Shown piece by piece: positions 16,427 through 25,114 of a DNA stretch of 64,000 nt (position 1 is the stretch's first letter; each line of letters starts with the position of its first letter). Source of the DNA: Bacillota bacterium (GTDB lineage Bacteria; Bacillota; UBA4882; UBA8346); NCBI GenBank assembly GCA_023415835.1, contig JAEZJK010000002.1, positions 1-64,000 on the forward strand, written 5' to 3'. The position numbers and the translations under genes are program-made. The notes under the pieces were generated by a model. The model was not told the origin of the DNA, did no database searches, and was given only the letters and a program-made list of their open reading frames with translations.

Positions 16427-18517
16427 ATGAATTTTGACATTGGTTTTTTCCAAATTGTATCCATCATTGTTTCGTTGTTAGCTTTTTGCGTAGCAATATG
16501 GCTTTACAAATGGGTATCGGCACAACCCTCATCCAATGTTCGAATTGCTGAAGTTGGAAAGTTAATTTGGAATGGCGCCAATACGTTCCTAACGAAAGAA
16601 TATAAGATTCTGGCCCGTTTTTGCGCAGTCGTGGCACTTCTTATTATTCTATTTTTACCCACTTCAATATGGAATGGCGATCCTGTAAAGAACATATTAA
16701 TGGCTGTTTCTTATTTATGCGGAACGGTTTTTTCGGCAATTGCCGGAAAAATCGGTATTAGTATCGCTACAATCGCAAATATCAAAGCTGCGGAAGCCTC
16801 TACCAAAGGAATTAAACCTTCCTTCATGTCAGGTTTTCGTGGCGGCGCTGTCATGGGTATGGCCGTTGTCGGCGGCAGCTTATTGGGTGTAACCTTGGTT
16901 CTGCTCTTAACCAACAATACCACGGTTTTGTTAGGATTTAGTTTTGGCGCTAGTTCCTTGGCGCTATTCGCAAAGGCTGGCGGCGGTATCTTTACTAAAA
17001 CCGCCGATATTAGCGCCGACCTTGTCGGTAAGGTTGAGCTTGGGATTCCGGAGGATGATCCGAGAAATCCTGCCGTTATCGCCGATAATGTAGGTGATAA
17101 CGTTGGTGATGTCGCCGGAATGGGCGCCGATTTATTCGACTCAAATGTAGCATCTATGGCGGCCGCGCTTGTAATGGCGGTTTCCTTAGATAAAGCGACA
17201 GGTGGAACAGTCAACGCCAGCATGGTATTTTGTTACGCAGCAATTGGTCTGTTAGCTTCGATTATTGGTGTGGCAACAGCCCGGATGGGCAAAGAGGGTA
17301 ACCCCACTAAAGCGCTTAATAGTAGCACCTATGTTACCACAACTATCTTTGGCGTCTTAACCGCGGTCGCCACCTATGCTTTTAACTTTGAATGGCGTAT
17401 CTGGTTCGCTAGCGCAATTGGTCTCGTTGTTGGCGTTATTATTGGTATTAGTAGCGACTATTTTACGGGTGATTCAAAGAAACCGGTTCATGCCGTTGCC
17501 AAAGCCTCGGAATCAGGCCCTGCGTTTACTATTTTATCCGGCGTTTCCTATGGTTTAATAAGCGCCCTTCCAGCAATGATTGGAATTGGTATCTCCGCTC
17601 TTGCGGCATATAAGATTTGCGAACCTTTAGGCGCTGGATATGCAATGTTTGGTATTTCAATGTCTGCTGTCGGTATGTTATCGATTGTCGGTATGATTAT
17701 CTCCAATGATGCTTATGGACCGATCGTTGACAACGCCCGTGGCCTTGTAGAAATGGGTGGCCTAGGCGATAAAGCGTTAGAGATAACGGATTCTCTTGAT
17801 AGCGCGGGTAATACTGTTAAAGCGGTGACTAAGGGATTTGCTATCGGCGCAGCCGGCCTTACGGTAATCTCTTTACTTGGCGCCTTTATTAGTGAAGTAA
17901 ATACTGCCGCGATTGAACTTGGAAAACCGACTATCAATGGTTTAGATATATTGAACCCCCTTGTTTTCTTTGGCCTATTAGTGGGCGCGGCCATTCCTGC
18001 AGTCTTCTCGGCTATGTTAATGCTCGGTGTAGACCGAAACGCCCAACGTATGATTACGGAGATTCATCGTCAATTTAAAGAAATTATCGGACTAAAAGAA
18101 GGCAAAAAAGGTGTTGCGCCTGAATATGACAAATGTATTGAAATCGCTACAGAGGGAGCAATCAAAGAACTTATTCCCGCCGGATTATTTGCCATTATCT
18201 CTACACTGGCCATCGGATTTATCGGCGGTGTTCAAGCCATTGGCGGATTCCTAACTGGCAATATTATCAGCGGTTTGCTATTTGCTCTATTTATGTCAAA
18301 CTCCGGTGGGCTTTGGGATAACACCAAGAAATATGTGGAAGCCGGATACGATGGCGGTAAAGGTTCCGATACCCACAAAGCTGCCGTTGTAGGCGATACA
18401 GTAGGCGATCCCTTTAAGGATACCGCAGGACCTTCCATTAATACTCAGATTACAGTTGTTTCACTTGTTGCTTCATTGATGTCATCAATCTTCTTAACCA
18501 TGTCGTTGTTTGGTTGA
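16427..18517 (+). CDS. hppA: Membrane-bound proton-translocating pyrophosphatase
   Basis: Polytopic protein of 696 residues that couples PPi hydrolysis to ion pumping. The PPi-binding motifs are present: ADLVGKVE, IPEDDPRNPAVIADNVGDN, and near the C terminus VVGDTVGDPFKDTAGPS. In the GNTVKAVTKG segment the deciding position (residue 465) is Lys with Thr three residues later, the combination of K+-independent, usually H+-pumping enzymes; K+-dependent ones have Ala there. AGGAGAG precedes the ATG. It is a single-gene unit with its own promoter, operator-like repeats and terminator. Confidence 0.96.
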   Translation: MNFDIGFFQIVSIIVSLLAFCVAIWLYKWVSAQPSSNVRIAEVGKLIWNGANTFLTKEYKILARFCAVVALLIILFLPTSIWNGDPVKNILMAVSYLCGTVFSAIAGKIGISIATIANIKAAEASTKGIKPSFMSGFRGGAVMGMAVVGGSLLGVTLVLLLTNNTTVLLGFSFGASSLALFAKAGGGIFTKTADISADLVGKVELGIPEDDPRNPAVIADNVGDNVGDVAGMGADLFDSNVASMAAALVMAVSLDKATGGTVNASMVFCYAAIGLLASIIGVATARMGKEGNPTKALNSSTYVTTTIFGVLTAVATYAFNFEWRIWFASAIGLVVGVIIGISSDYFTGDSKKPVHAVAKASESGPAFTILSGVSYGLISALPAMIGIGISALAAYKICEPLGAGYAMFGISMSAVGMLSIVGMIISNDAYGPIVDNARGLVEMGGLGDKALEITDSLDSAGNTVKAVTKGFAIGAAGLTVISLLGAFISEVNTAAIELGKPTINGLDILNPLVFFGLLVGAAIPAVFSAMLMLGVDRNAQRMITEIHRQFKEIIGLKEGKKGVAPEYDKCIEIATEGAIKELIPAGLFAIISTLAIGFIGGVQAIGGFLTGNIISGLLFALFMSNSGGLWDNTKKYVEAGYDGGKGSDTHKAAVVGDTVGDPFKDTAGPSINTQITVVSLVASLMSSIFLTMSLFG

Positions 18518-18547
18518 TCTAAGTTACGAGTTGTGTTTAGTTAAATA

Positions 18548-18590
18548 AAAGATTGCGCATCTCTATACGGTGCGCAATCTTTTATATCTT
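18548..18590 (+). terminator. hppA terminator
   Basis: A perfect 12-base stem AAAGATTGCGCA/TGCGCAATCTTT with an 11-base loop runs into a T-rich tail, 31 bp after the stop. Confidence 0.9.
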
Positions 18591-18715
18591 TACGAAGATT
18601 TTCTATTTTTGCCAATGGAAAGCTATGAACGGTCAATAAAAAATAAGATTTCGTCCAAGAAGAATTTCCAAAAATTTTGAAGCTAATTTCTCTTTATCGG
18701 AGCTAAATACGTAAA

Positions 18716-18745
18716 AAGAAGCCTCATTTTTTAACGTGGCTTCTT
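18716..18745 (-). terminator. Terminator of the tRNA-Thr transcript
   Basis: On the minus strand AAGAAGCC and its complement GGCTTCTT form an eight-base stem with a 14-base loop, followed by TTTTTAC. It stands 16 bases downstream of the tRNA 3' end. Confidence 0.75.
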
Positions 18746-18760
18746 GAAGTTTGACATTTC

Positions 18761-18836
18761 TGGAGCCGACAATCGGAATTGAACCGATGACCTGCGCATT
18801 ACAAGTGCGCTGCTCTACCTGCTGAGCTATGTCGGC
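18761..18836 (-). tRNA. tRNA-Thr (anticodon TGT)
   Basis: Seventy-six bases on the minus strand, including an encoded CCA end. The acceptor stem GCCGACA/TGTCGGC, D arm AGCTCAGCAGGTAGAGC, anticodon arm GCGCACTTGTAATGCGC with anticodon TGT, and T arm with GGTTCAATTCC are all present. It reads ACA codons. Confidence 0.97.
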
Positions 18837-18940
18837 GTTATTATAAAGCAATATTTATAATACCATAGCTGTTAACTTTTTTCAAGTAACGGCTTTCAGC
18901 TAAATTTTACAACTTGTAAACTCTAGTCTCCTTACCGATG

Positions 18941-18949
18941 TGTTATAAT
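18941..18949 (+). promoter_or_regulatory. Extended -10 promoter for the GNAT gene
   Basis: TGTTATAAT fits TGnTATAAT, 49 bp upstream of the start codon. A TTGTAA lies upstream, but at 24 bp spacing is too far to be a -35. Confidence 0.45.
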
Positions 18950-18997
18950 TGAAGCAATTTAGGTTTGCTTAATGTGGATGCGCCGGGAGGGAACGCC

Positions 18998-19495
18998 ATG
19001 GCTGAAGTCAAATTTATCGAGATTAACGAAACCTATTTACCTCAAGTTCTGGAGATTTATAATTATTATATTCAAAATAGCACCGCGACCTTTAGCATCC
19101 AACCCGTCACCTTGGAAGAGATGCGCCGGATAGTGTTTTACAGTGACCCCCGGTTTAAAACTTTTATAATCTTCGATCAAGATAAACTATGCGGCTATTG
19201 CATCCTGGCCCGTTACAAAGAGCGGGAAGCTTACAACATTACCGCTGAAGCAACTCTCTACCTACATCCGGAATTCACCGGGAAGGGAATCGGTAGTCAA
19301 GCGTTGCAATTCTTAGAAAGTTTCGCCCGCCAAAATCAATTCCATTCCTTAATTTCCGTAATTTGCAGCGAAAATACGGCCAGTATCAAATTATTCGGGA
19401 AAAACAGCTACACTAAATGCGCCCATTATAAGGAGATCGGAAAGAAATTCGGAAGGCTCCTTGATGTGGTGGTTTATCAAAAACTATTGGTTTAA
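18998..19495 (+). CDS. GNAT N-acetyltransferase (phosphinothricin acetyltransferase-like)
   Basis: Protein of 165 residues with a GNAT fold. The acetyl-CoA loop is seen in TLYLHPEFTGKGIGSQAL (Q/RxxGxG/A-like), with LISVICSENTASIKLFGKNSY as the following helix-strand pair. The N-terminal EIYNYYIQNSTATF is typical of the bar/pat-like subfamily that acetylates small amines. The substrate is not known. I start at the ATG 18998 behind GGGAGGG; the longer TTG frame from 18965 reads through that site. Its last 12 bases overlap the convergent HEPN gene. Confidence 0.88.
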   Translation: MAEVKFIEINETYLPQVLEIYNYYIQNSTATFSIQPVTLEEMRRIVFYSDPRFKTFIIFDQDKLCGYCILARYKEREAYNITAEATLYLHPEFTGKGIGSQALQFLESFARQNQFHSLISVICSENTASIKLFGKNSYTKCAHYKEIGKKFGRLLDVVVYQKLLV

Positions 19496-19879
19496 ACTAA
19501 GGCGAAAATTGATAAACTCAATGATTTTTTCTGTAATTAGCATACATTCTTGAGTATCTTCATCAGAAATAACCAGCGGTTCATCTCCGGGATATCTGGT
19601 TTCAATATAATATTCATTGATTAAAGCCAAATCCTTAATAATCGTTTTAAAATTATGGTCATGCTTCTCGCATAACTTGCCTAATTTGACCAAGCCATGC
19701 CCTTCATTGAGTATATTTTCGCGTTTTAATAAAAACCCTTTAAGGTATTTTTCAATTGCTTGTTGGCAATGAAAACAGACTAAAGAGTTGTCGGCGCTGT
19801 GTTCCAGAAGTATTTTGGCTCCCTCTAAATCTTTCTTGGCATGGGTAATCCAATCTAAATATCTTTTACTATCAACCAT
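19484..19879 (-). CDS. HEPN domain protein, probable toxin of an MNT/HEPN pair
   Basis: Helical protein of 131 residues with the HEPN pattern: ITHAKKDLEGAKILLE near the N terminus, VCFHCQQAIEKYLKGFL in the second helix, and YYIETRYPGDEP in the last third. HEPN proteins of this kind pair with minimal nucleotidyltransferases as toxin-antitoxin modules. The frame overlaps the MNT gene by eight bases. I do not see a clean RX4-6H RNase motif, so the toxic mechanism is uncertain. Confidence 0.85.
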   Translation of the reverse strand: MVDSKRYLDWITHAKKDLEGAKILLEHSADNSLVCFHCQQAIEKYLKGFLLKRENILNEGHGLVKLGKLCEKHDHNFKTIIKDLALINEYYIETRYPGDEPLVISDEDTQECMLITEKIIEFINFRLSLNQ

Positions 19880-20177
19880 ACAGTTTTACTCCTTTAGTCT
19901 TAATCAAATAAGCGAGGCTAGTCATATCATTCGAGTTTTTTGACCAACTCTCCGGAGTATAAACTATGATATCAAATGGAATTTCGGAATTTAAATTAAG
20001 CTGTAAATCAGCTTTAAACTGTCTTGGCTTAGCAATGTTTTTAACTATGCACAGATCAATATCGCTGTTTTTTTTGATAATCCCCTTAGCGCCCGATCCA
20101 AACAGATAAATTTTATCGGGGGTGAATTTAGAAACAATTTGTTGTTTTAAATCTTCAACCTGTTCATAATAGTTCAT
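19872..20177 (-). CDS. Minimal nucleotidyltransferase (MNT) antitoxin
   Basis: Protein of 101 residues with the DNA polymerase beta-like fold: FGSGAKGIIKKNSDIDLCIV has the GS motif (27-28) and paired Asp residues (D39, D41), and FDIIVYT supplies the third (D69). Such antitoxins can neutralise their HEPN partner by AMPylation, which has been shown for related pairs; here it is inferred. The gene comes first in the two-gene unit. Confidence 0.85.
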   Translation of the reverse strand: MNYYEQVEDLKQQIVSKFTPDKIYLFGSGAKGIIKKNSDIDLCIVKNIAKPRQFKADLQLNLNSEIPFDIIVYTPESWSKNSNDMTSLAYLIKTKGVKLYG

Positions 20178-20288
20178 CTAGATACTCCGGCTAATGTTCT
20201 TTAACTTATTATATAAGATATTTTTCCAGTTAGCAAATTTTCTTAAATCCTACAAACTAAAACCAAACATGAAAGGAGTTACCTCTAA

Positions 20289-21053
20289 ATGTCCGAGCTA
20301 TTCAACGTTAAAGACAAAGTCGTTTTGATCACCGGGTCCAGCCGGGGATTGGGTGCCTGTTTCGCCTCGGGATTCGCCGAGCATGGAGCGAAAGTGGTCA
20401 TTAACGGGATCAATCAGGAAACGGTTGATAATTTTGTCCAAGAAATTAAGGCCAAAGGCGGTCAAGCTTCCGGTTATGCCTTTGATACCAGCAACAGTCA
20501 ACAAGTGATTTTAAAAGTCGCCGCCATCGAAGCGGAAATGGGCCCGATTGATGTTTTGATTAATAACGCCGGAATTCAACGCCGCGCTCCTCTGGAGGAG
20601 ATGACCGAAACTGACTGGCGTAAAGTAATAGATGTCAATCTTAATGCTGCTTTTATCGTCTCCAAATACGTAGCCCAAGGGATGATTGCCCGACGTCAAG
20701 GTAAAATTATCAATATCACCTCACTAATGGCTGAAGGGGCAAGGGGGACTACCGGGAATTACTCTGCCGCCAAAGGCGGCTTAAAAATGTTAACCAAAGC
20801 TATGGCCACCGAATGGGGTAAGTTTAACATTCAAGTCAACGCCATCGGCCCCGGTTATTTTTGGACCGAACTAACCGAATCCCTGGTAGCCGACCCTCAA
20901 TTTGACGCCTGGGTGAAACAAAGAGTACCGACAGGCCGCTGGGGCGATCCCGCTGATCTCCTGGGCGCCGCAATTTTCTTGGCTTCGAATGCCTCCGATT
21001 ATGTAAATGGCCAAACCATCTATGTTGACGGCGGCTGGCTAGCCGCGCTTTGA
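20289..21053 (+). CDS. idnO: Gluconate 5-dehydrogenase (SDR family)
   Basis: Short-chain dehydrogenase of 254 residues with the cofactor motif TGSSRGLG, NNAGIQRR, and the catalytic triad S145, Y158 and K162 (YSAAK). NNAGIQRR, the IAPGYF-like IGPGYF segment and the TGRWGDPADLLGAAIFL stretch resemble E. coli IdnO, which interconverts 5-keto-gluconate and gluconate. KduD, in uronate breakdown, is a close relative and the main alternative. The gene stands alone behind GAAAGGAG. With the aldolase and dehydratase genes in this window it fits sugar-acid catabolism. Confidence 0.85.
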   Translation: MSELFNVKDKVVLITGSSRGLGACFASGFAEHGAKVVINGINQETVDNFVQEIKAKGGQASGYAFDTSNSQQVILKVAAIEAEMGPIDVLINNAGIQRRAPLEEMTETDWRKVIDVNLNAAFIVSKYVAQGMIARRQGKIINITSLMAEGARGTTGNYSAAKGGLKMLTKAMATEWGKFNIQVNAIGPGYFWTELTESLVADPQFDAWVKQRVPTGRWGDPADLLGAAIFLASNASDYVNGQTIYVDGGWLAAL

Positions 21054-21460
21054 GCTATAAAAAACTGACTTTCCGGTTTACCAAGATATTTGAGGCCTCT
21101 GCTTTTCTCCCTAATAGTAATGCCTGACTGTGGGGAAATGCATCATCCTTCACAGAGTTAATGTGAATATTTCGGGTGAAGCCATAGTAAAATAAGGTAT
21201 TATACCTTGAGTTAAAACCTGTCAATTAATTCTCTGCATCTTGGCGTCTCCGCAGGAGATAAGGGCTTCGAAGCTAACCTTTGTATAACCATGTTTATTT
21301 AGTATCTTGATAGTATTTAAAAAACGAACCCCTTGATTCTCTCTTAAACAGAAAACCAAGGGGTAATTATTTTTAGCTAAGGCTAATTATTTTTAAAGGC
21401 TCTTGAATCCTGACTACAGTTCTGCCTTCTGTCCTCTATCTCCTGGTTCCAGACTCCCGG
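21054..21460. other. Spacer with dispersed short repeat and weak terminator
   Basis: A 407-bp spacer between convergent genes. Bases 21227-21262 match, in inverse orientation, a GC-rich stretch at 60670-60712. ACCCCTTG/CAAGGGGT (21328-21364), with a 21-base loop and a following T-rich tract, may be a weak terminator. Nothing else is recognisable. Confidence 0.5.
21227..21262 (-). repeat. Dispersed CTCTGCGTCTCCGC-type repeat, copy 1
   Basis: The plus strand reads ATTAATTCTCTGCATCTTGG then CGTCTCCGCAGGAGAT. Its reverse complement resembles 60670-60712. Sequences of this kind are widespread short dispersed repeats. Confidence 0.45.
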
Positions 21461-22552
21461 CTACTGTCCTAAATCATCCCCGGTAATCGCCTCCGCCACC
21501 CGGAAGGGGTCACTGGAAATTACGCTGGCGGCGTATATTTCCATAGCGCCGAAATCCGCTGTCTTATTGTTGGGATCGCCGCGATCCACAATCCGGACTA
21601 GCGCTGGAAAATTACTCCAATCTTCTTCTGTATCAATCAAAGGCGGGACATAAAGGACAAGGTTAAAGCTGATGGCGCACAGCTCCATGTATTTTTCCAA
21701 GACCTTATGGACCGCCTGGTAAAGGTTATTCCCGGGAGTAGCCGTAAAGAGAATCACTTCCTTTTCTTTGATTGGTGTTAGATAAGCCATCCCCTTTACT
21801 CCGTCCCATTCCCAGCCCAACCCGAGACTCTTGTGAATCCGGTGCAAATCCCCGAAATAACAAGTTCCATATTTATTACTATAGTTTACCGCCGTCCTGC
21901 GCAGCTCCTCAACTTTCGGATAGTGCATCCCCTTGGTGAGCGCCATCTGGGCATGGCCGTGAATGATCGATGCCCCGCTCTTCCAAAGGGAATTCCACAT
22001 GAAGAAATAATACTTACTCTCCGGATCTTCTTTCTGTGCTCGCTTGGCCCATTCAAAACCGGTTTCAAAATAGTCGGCCACCGCTTCTTTGGAAATCATT
22101 AACGGATTGTGTTCTTTAAAAATCACCAACCCATGATAACCGTCATATTTGGCGATATTACTGGCTGTGATCGAATGGCTCCCTTGGACCCGGCCGAATG
22201 TATCCGATGGAGTTCCGCTCTCTGCTTTACAAAATGGATCCCCGCCGCTGTTTTCGATGATCTGCCTTACCTCGTCATTGACCTTGCAATCCATCGGCCG
22301 ACTGGCGCGGACTTCATTAAAGAGCGAACCTTCCATAGTTTGCAGATTAATGACTTTCACGATTTTTTGCTGCTCTACTTTTTCCAATGACCCAAAATTC
22401 TTATTGATCCATCCGTGCATAGCTTCCGGAGCATTTAGCTTTCCAATTGTAGCATCAACCCTAAAATAGCGGTTAAACAAATCTTGATCAGTTTTGGAAA
22501 GATTATTTTTAATATCTTCTAATTCACTAATAGTTTTTGTGGCTGTCAGCAT
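21461..22552 (-). CDS. GalT/HIT-superfamily nucleotidyltransferase-like protein
   Basis: Protein of 363 residues. The HIT-type motif IIHGHAQMAL near residues 216-225 places it with galactose-1-phosphate uridylyltransferase-like enzymes, which carry HPHGQ and form a covalent nucleotidyl-histidine. GYHGLVIFKEHNP is a second GalT-like element. GalT relatives include phosphorylases and transferases acting on nucleotide sugars. Glycogen synthase follows upstream on the same strand, 107 bp away, which suggests a role in the sugar-nucleotide pool. The ribosome site AAAGGGAGG is strong. Confidence 0.7.
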   Translation of the reverse strand: MLTATKTISELEDIKNNLSKTDQDLFNRYFRVDATIGKLNAPEAMHGWINKNFGSLEKVEQQKIVKVINLQTMEGSLFNEVRASRPMDCKVNDEVRQIIENSGGDPFCKAESGTPSDTFGRVQGSHSITASNIAKYDGYHGLVIFKEHNPLMISKEAVADYFETGFEWAKRAQKEDPESKYYFFMWNSLWKSGASIIHGHAQMALTKGMHYPKVEELRRTAVNYSNKYGTCYFGDLHRIHKSLGLGWEWDGVKGMAYLTPIKEKEVILFTATPGNNLYQAVHKVLEKYMELCAISFNLVLYVPPLIDTEEDWSNFPALVRIVDRGDPNNKTADFGAMEIYAASVISSDPFRVAEAITGDDLGQ

Positions 22553-22571
22553 CTTTTTACCTCCCTTTAGC

Positions 22572-22668
22572 TATATAGGATGAAGTAAATTTCAATTCAT
22601 TAATTTTTTCATCATGGCCGGCTCTAGGGACATGATGTATATAAGAAATTTAATTCAACTTATATAGG
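22572..22668. repeat. Palindromic repeat, family C copy 1
   Basis: An imperfect palindrome of about 97 bp between the GalT-like gene and glgA. Its core CATCATGGCCGGCTC/GGGACATGATG and right arm AAATTTAATTCAACTTATAT match the copy at 45297-45379. Its right edge runs into the last codons of glgA. Confidence 0.7.
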
Positions 22669-24165
22669 TACATTCTGATATTCATTTGGCACAGGATGAT
22701 CAGCCCGGATATTTAGGGCTCGTCGATACAGGTCTACATATTTCACAGCAGAATTATGCCACGAAAGATCAGCGGCCATGCCCCTATGAATCAACTTTTT
22801 CCATTGTTCTTGATAGTGGTAAGTTTCGATTGCCCTAGTAATTGCGGTATACATTGCCAAAGCATCATATTTCCGAAAGGTAAATCCATTCCCATTTTCG
22901 CTTTCCGGATCAAAATTTGATACCGTATCCTTGAGGCCGCCGGTTTCCCGGACAATCGGAACACTCCCATAGCGCATGGCGATCAATTGACCCAGTCCGC
23001 AAGGTTCAAAACGGGAGGGCATTAAAAACATATCGGATCCGGCGTAAATCTTTTGAGCCAAAGGCGCATTAAAGGTTAGATAAACCGCTGAACGATCCGG
23101 AAATCTCGTTTTAATACTGCTGAATAGATTATGATAATGCTCCTCTCCGGTGCCCAGGAGAATAAATTGAAAACTTAAATTGTCCATTAGCGCTTCAATG
23201 ACATGGCCAATTAAATCAAAGCCTTTTTGGTCCGAGAGCCTGGAGATCATCCCAATCAAAGGAGTATGTGGTTCTTCAGCCAATCCCGCTTCTTTTTGCA
23301 AAGCGATTTTATTCTCAATTTTAGCATTCAAATTGTACAAGTCGTAGTGGCGATAGATATGGGGATCGGTGGCCGGGTTTTGAACCTCATAATCAATCCC
23401 GTTTAAGATTCCGTAAAGCCTGTCGCGGCGTTCCCGAAGCAACCAGTCAAAACCCTGGCCATATTCTGGCGTTAATATCTCTTCCGCATATGTTTGACTA
23501 ACGGTATTTACCAAATCGGCAAAGAAAATCCCCCGTCCCATCATATTGATCTGATTTTCAGGTGAAACTCCCGGCGGAATCATAAACTGGTATTTGTCAA
23601 TCCCGGCAATCTCCAGTACACGCTGGCCAAACACGCCTTGATAGGCCAGGTTATGAATGGAATATACCGAAGCCGTCTTTTTAAAGAACGGATCGTCTTT
23701 ATAAATAGTATTCAACCAGTTAGGAATGATTGCGGTATGCCAGTCGTTGCAATGGATTATATCGGGAGCCCAATCGATCTTCTTTACCATCTCCATCATG
23801 GCCCGGCAAAAAAAGATAAACCGGTCGGCATCGTCATGATACATGTAAATGCCTTCCCGGTCGTAATATTTAGCGCTATTAACCATATAAATTAGGATTT
23901 GCCCGATTGCCGTTTCCGAAATCGAAGCTGTATCCGTCCGGCCATTCATCGGAACGGTTAATTCCGGCAAGAATTCTTTAATTCCAAATTTTCCTCGGTC
24001 AATAAAACCATATCCGGGCATAGCCACCCGAATATCATGCCCCATTTCTTTTAAAGCTTTTGGTAAAGCTCCGGCTACATCGGCCAATCCCCCCGTCTTG
24101 GCAAACGGGACCACCTCGGCGGCTAGAAATAGTATCTTTAGGGGATTCTCACTCATCAAATTCAC
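22660..24165 (-). CDS. glgA: Glycogen synthase (ADP-glucose type)
   Basis: GT5-family enzyme of 501 residues that extends alpha-1,4-glucan from ADP-glucose. AAEVVPFAKTGGLADVAGAL holds the KxGGL donor motif (23-27), IIHCNDWHTAIIP the conserved HDWHT-like stretch, MISRLSDQKGFDLI the start of the second Rossmann domain, and PSRFEPCGLGQLIAMRYGS with RETGGLKDTV the C-terminal signature. No glgC or branching enzyme is in the window. The stop codon is supplied by the palindromic repeat at 22572-22668, so the last residue or two may have been changed by that insertion. Confidence 0.95.
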   Translation of the reverse strand: MNLMSENPLKILFLAAEVVPFAKTGGLADVAGALPKALKEMGHDIRVAMPGYGFIDRGKFGIKEFLPELTVPMNGRTDTASISETAIGQILIYMVNSAKYYDREGIYMYHDDADRFIFFCRAMMEMVKKIDWAPDIIHCNDWHTAIIPNWLNTIYKDDPFFKKTASVYSIHNLAYQGVFGQRVLEIAGIDKYQFMIPPGVSPENQINMMGRGIFFADLVNTVSQTYAEEILTPEYGQGFDWLLRERRDRLYGILNGIDYEVQNPATDPHIYRHYDLYNLNAKIENKIALQKEAGLAEEPHTPLIGMISRLSDQKGFDLIGHVIEALMDNLSFQFILLGTGEEHYHNLFSSIKTRFPDRSAVYLTFNAPLAQKIYAGSDMFLMPSRFEPCGLGQLIAMRYGSVPIVRETGGLKDTVSNFDPESENGNGFTFRKYDALAMYTAITRAIETYHYQEQWKKLIHRGMAADLSWHNSAVKYVDLYRRALNIRADHPVPNEYQNVPI

Positions 24166-24254
24166 TCCTCAGCAATTAAGTCTCCATTTAGTTTGGTCTG
24201 GAAACCGCTTTTTAAACATGCTCTTCCCTTTTTATAATTGCTGAGGATTATTAA

Positions 24255-24357
24255 TTCTAATTCGGTAAATTTGAACTTCTGTTTTGAAAATAACGCAATA
24301 AATCGTTCACCATATTTTTCAATATAATTGATAATACTGAATTTACCGAAGTTGATA
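24255..24357. repeat. Palindromic repeat, family A copy 1
   Basis: About 103 bp with outer arms TTCTAATTCGGTAAATT/AATTTACCGAAGTTGA and an inner arm starting GTTTTGAAAATAACGC. It is the most diverged of four copies (others at 34246, 34474 and 37861). It lies between glgA and the methyltransferase gene. Confidence 0.75.
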
Positions 24358-24370
24358 TAATGATGGAAAT

Positions 24371-24973
24371 TTATTTCCGGCTCCCATAAACCCGATAACC
24401 TCCGCCCTTTTCCAATTCAATCACATTATTAAATACCGAATTCAACTTGGTTTCCATACTTTTAGCCCCATGCTTGGTTTTGATCACTAACATCAGCCAA
24501 CCGCCAGGATTGAGCACTTCAAAAGCTTGATCGATTAACCTGTAAATAACTTGCTTACCGGCACGGATAGGCGGATTAGTCACAATCAAATCGAATTTTT
24601 GATTAGGAAACGGTTCAAACCCATCCCCCGATTTGAACAGAATATTAGTTAATTCGTTAATCTGGGCATTTTTAATTCCTAATTCAATTGCCCGTTCATT
24701 AATATCACTCAGGTAAATGGTTGCCTCCGGGAGAAGTTTGGCTATAGTAAGCCCGATTGGACCATAACCGCATCCCAGGTCAAGTACTTGTTTAAAACCG
24801 GAATTAAGCGGCAATGAATCAATCAATAATTTTGTTCCCGGATCAAGCCGGTTTTTAGAAAAAACCCCAGCGTCAGTGATTAATTTGAGGGTAATGTCTC
24901 GAATCTTCACTTCAAATTCCTGATAGTCATGGGTTGAAGTCGGCTTATTTGAATAGTAATGTTCCGGCGCTAT
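24371..24973 (-). CDS. RsmC-like class I SAM methyltransferase with apparent ATA start
   Basis: Methyltransferase of 200 residues if translation begins at ATA 24973, or 179 if it begins at GTG 24910. It has motif I VLDLGCGYGPIGL, acidic residue in YLSDINERA and the catalytic VTNPPIRAGK typical of RsmC/YbxB-type guanine-N2 methyltransferases of rRNA. The open frame upstream of the GTG encodes APEHYYSNKPTSTHDYQEFE, and the HYYS start is conserved in the family. The only well-spaced ribosome site for it, AAAGGAGG, stands nine bases before ATA; no ATG, GTG or TTG lies between that frame's stop and the GTG. So I favour ATA initiation or a start-codon mutation. Confidence 0.85.
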   Translation of the reverse strand: MAPEHYYSNKPTSTHDYQEFEVKIRDITLKLITDAGVFSKNRLDPGTKLLIDSLPLNSGFKQVLDLGCGYGPIGLTIAKLLPEATIYLSDINERAIELGIKNAQINELTNILFKSGDGFEPFPNQKFDLIVTNPPIRAGKQVIYRLIDQAFEVLNPGGWLMLVIKTKHGAKSMETKLNSVFNNVIELEKGGGYRVYGSRK

Positions 24974-24991
24974 TTTGGTTAGCCTCCTTTA

Positions 24992-25010
24992 AACAATAAT
25001 GATCATTGTT
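24992..25010. promoter_or_regulatory. Palindromic operator-like site before the RsmC-like gene
   Basis: AACAATAATGATCATTGTT contains a perfect ten-base palindrome AATGATCATT with partly symmetrical flanks. It directly abuts the ribosome site of the methyltransferase gene. It recalls Fur or PerR boxes, but the match is not close. Confidence 0.3.
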
Positions 25011-25114
25011 CTTTTACATAAACTTACCATATTTTTATTGTACCAAACTTCGCCTAATTTCTCCACCTTCGGTCAATTTATTTATTTTAGCAGTTTTAGA
25101 TTGTATTAAAACTA

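Noticed and set aside
16711..17223. 170-codon frame antisense to hppA
   Set aside because: Shadow of the pyrophosphatase; translation is an Ala/Pro/Thr-rich artefact.
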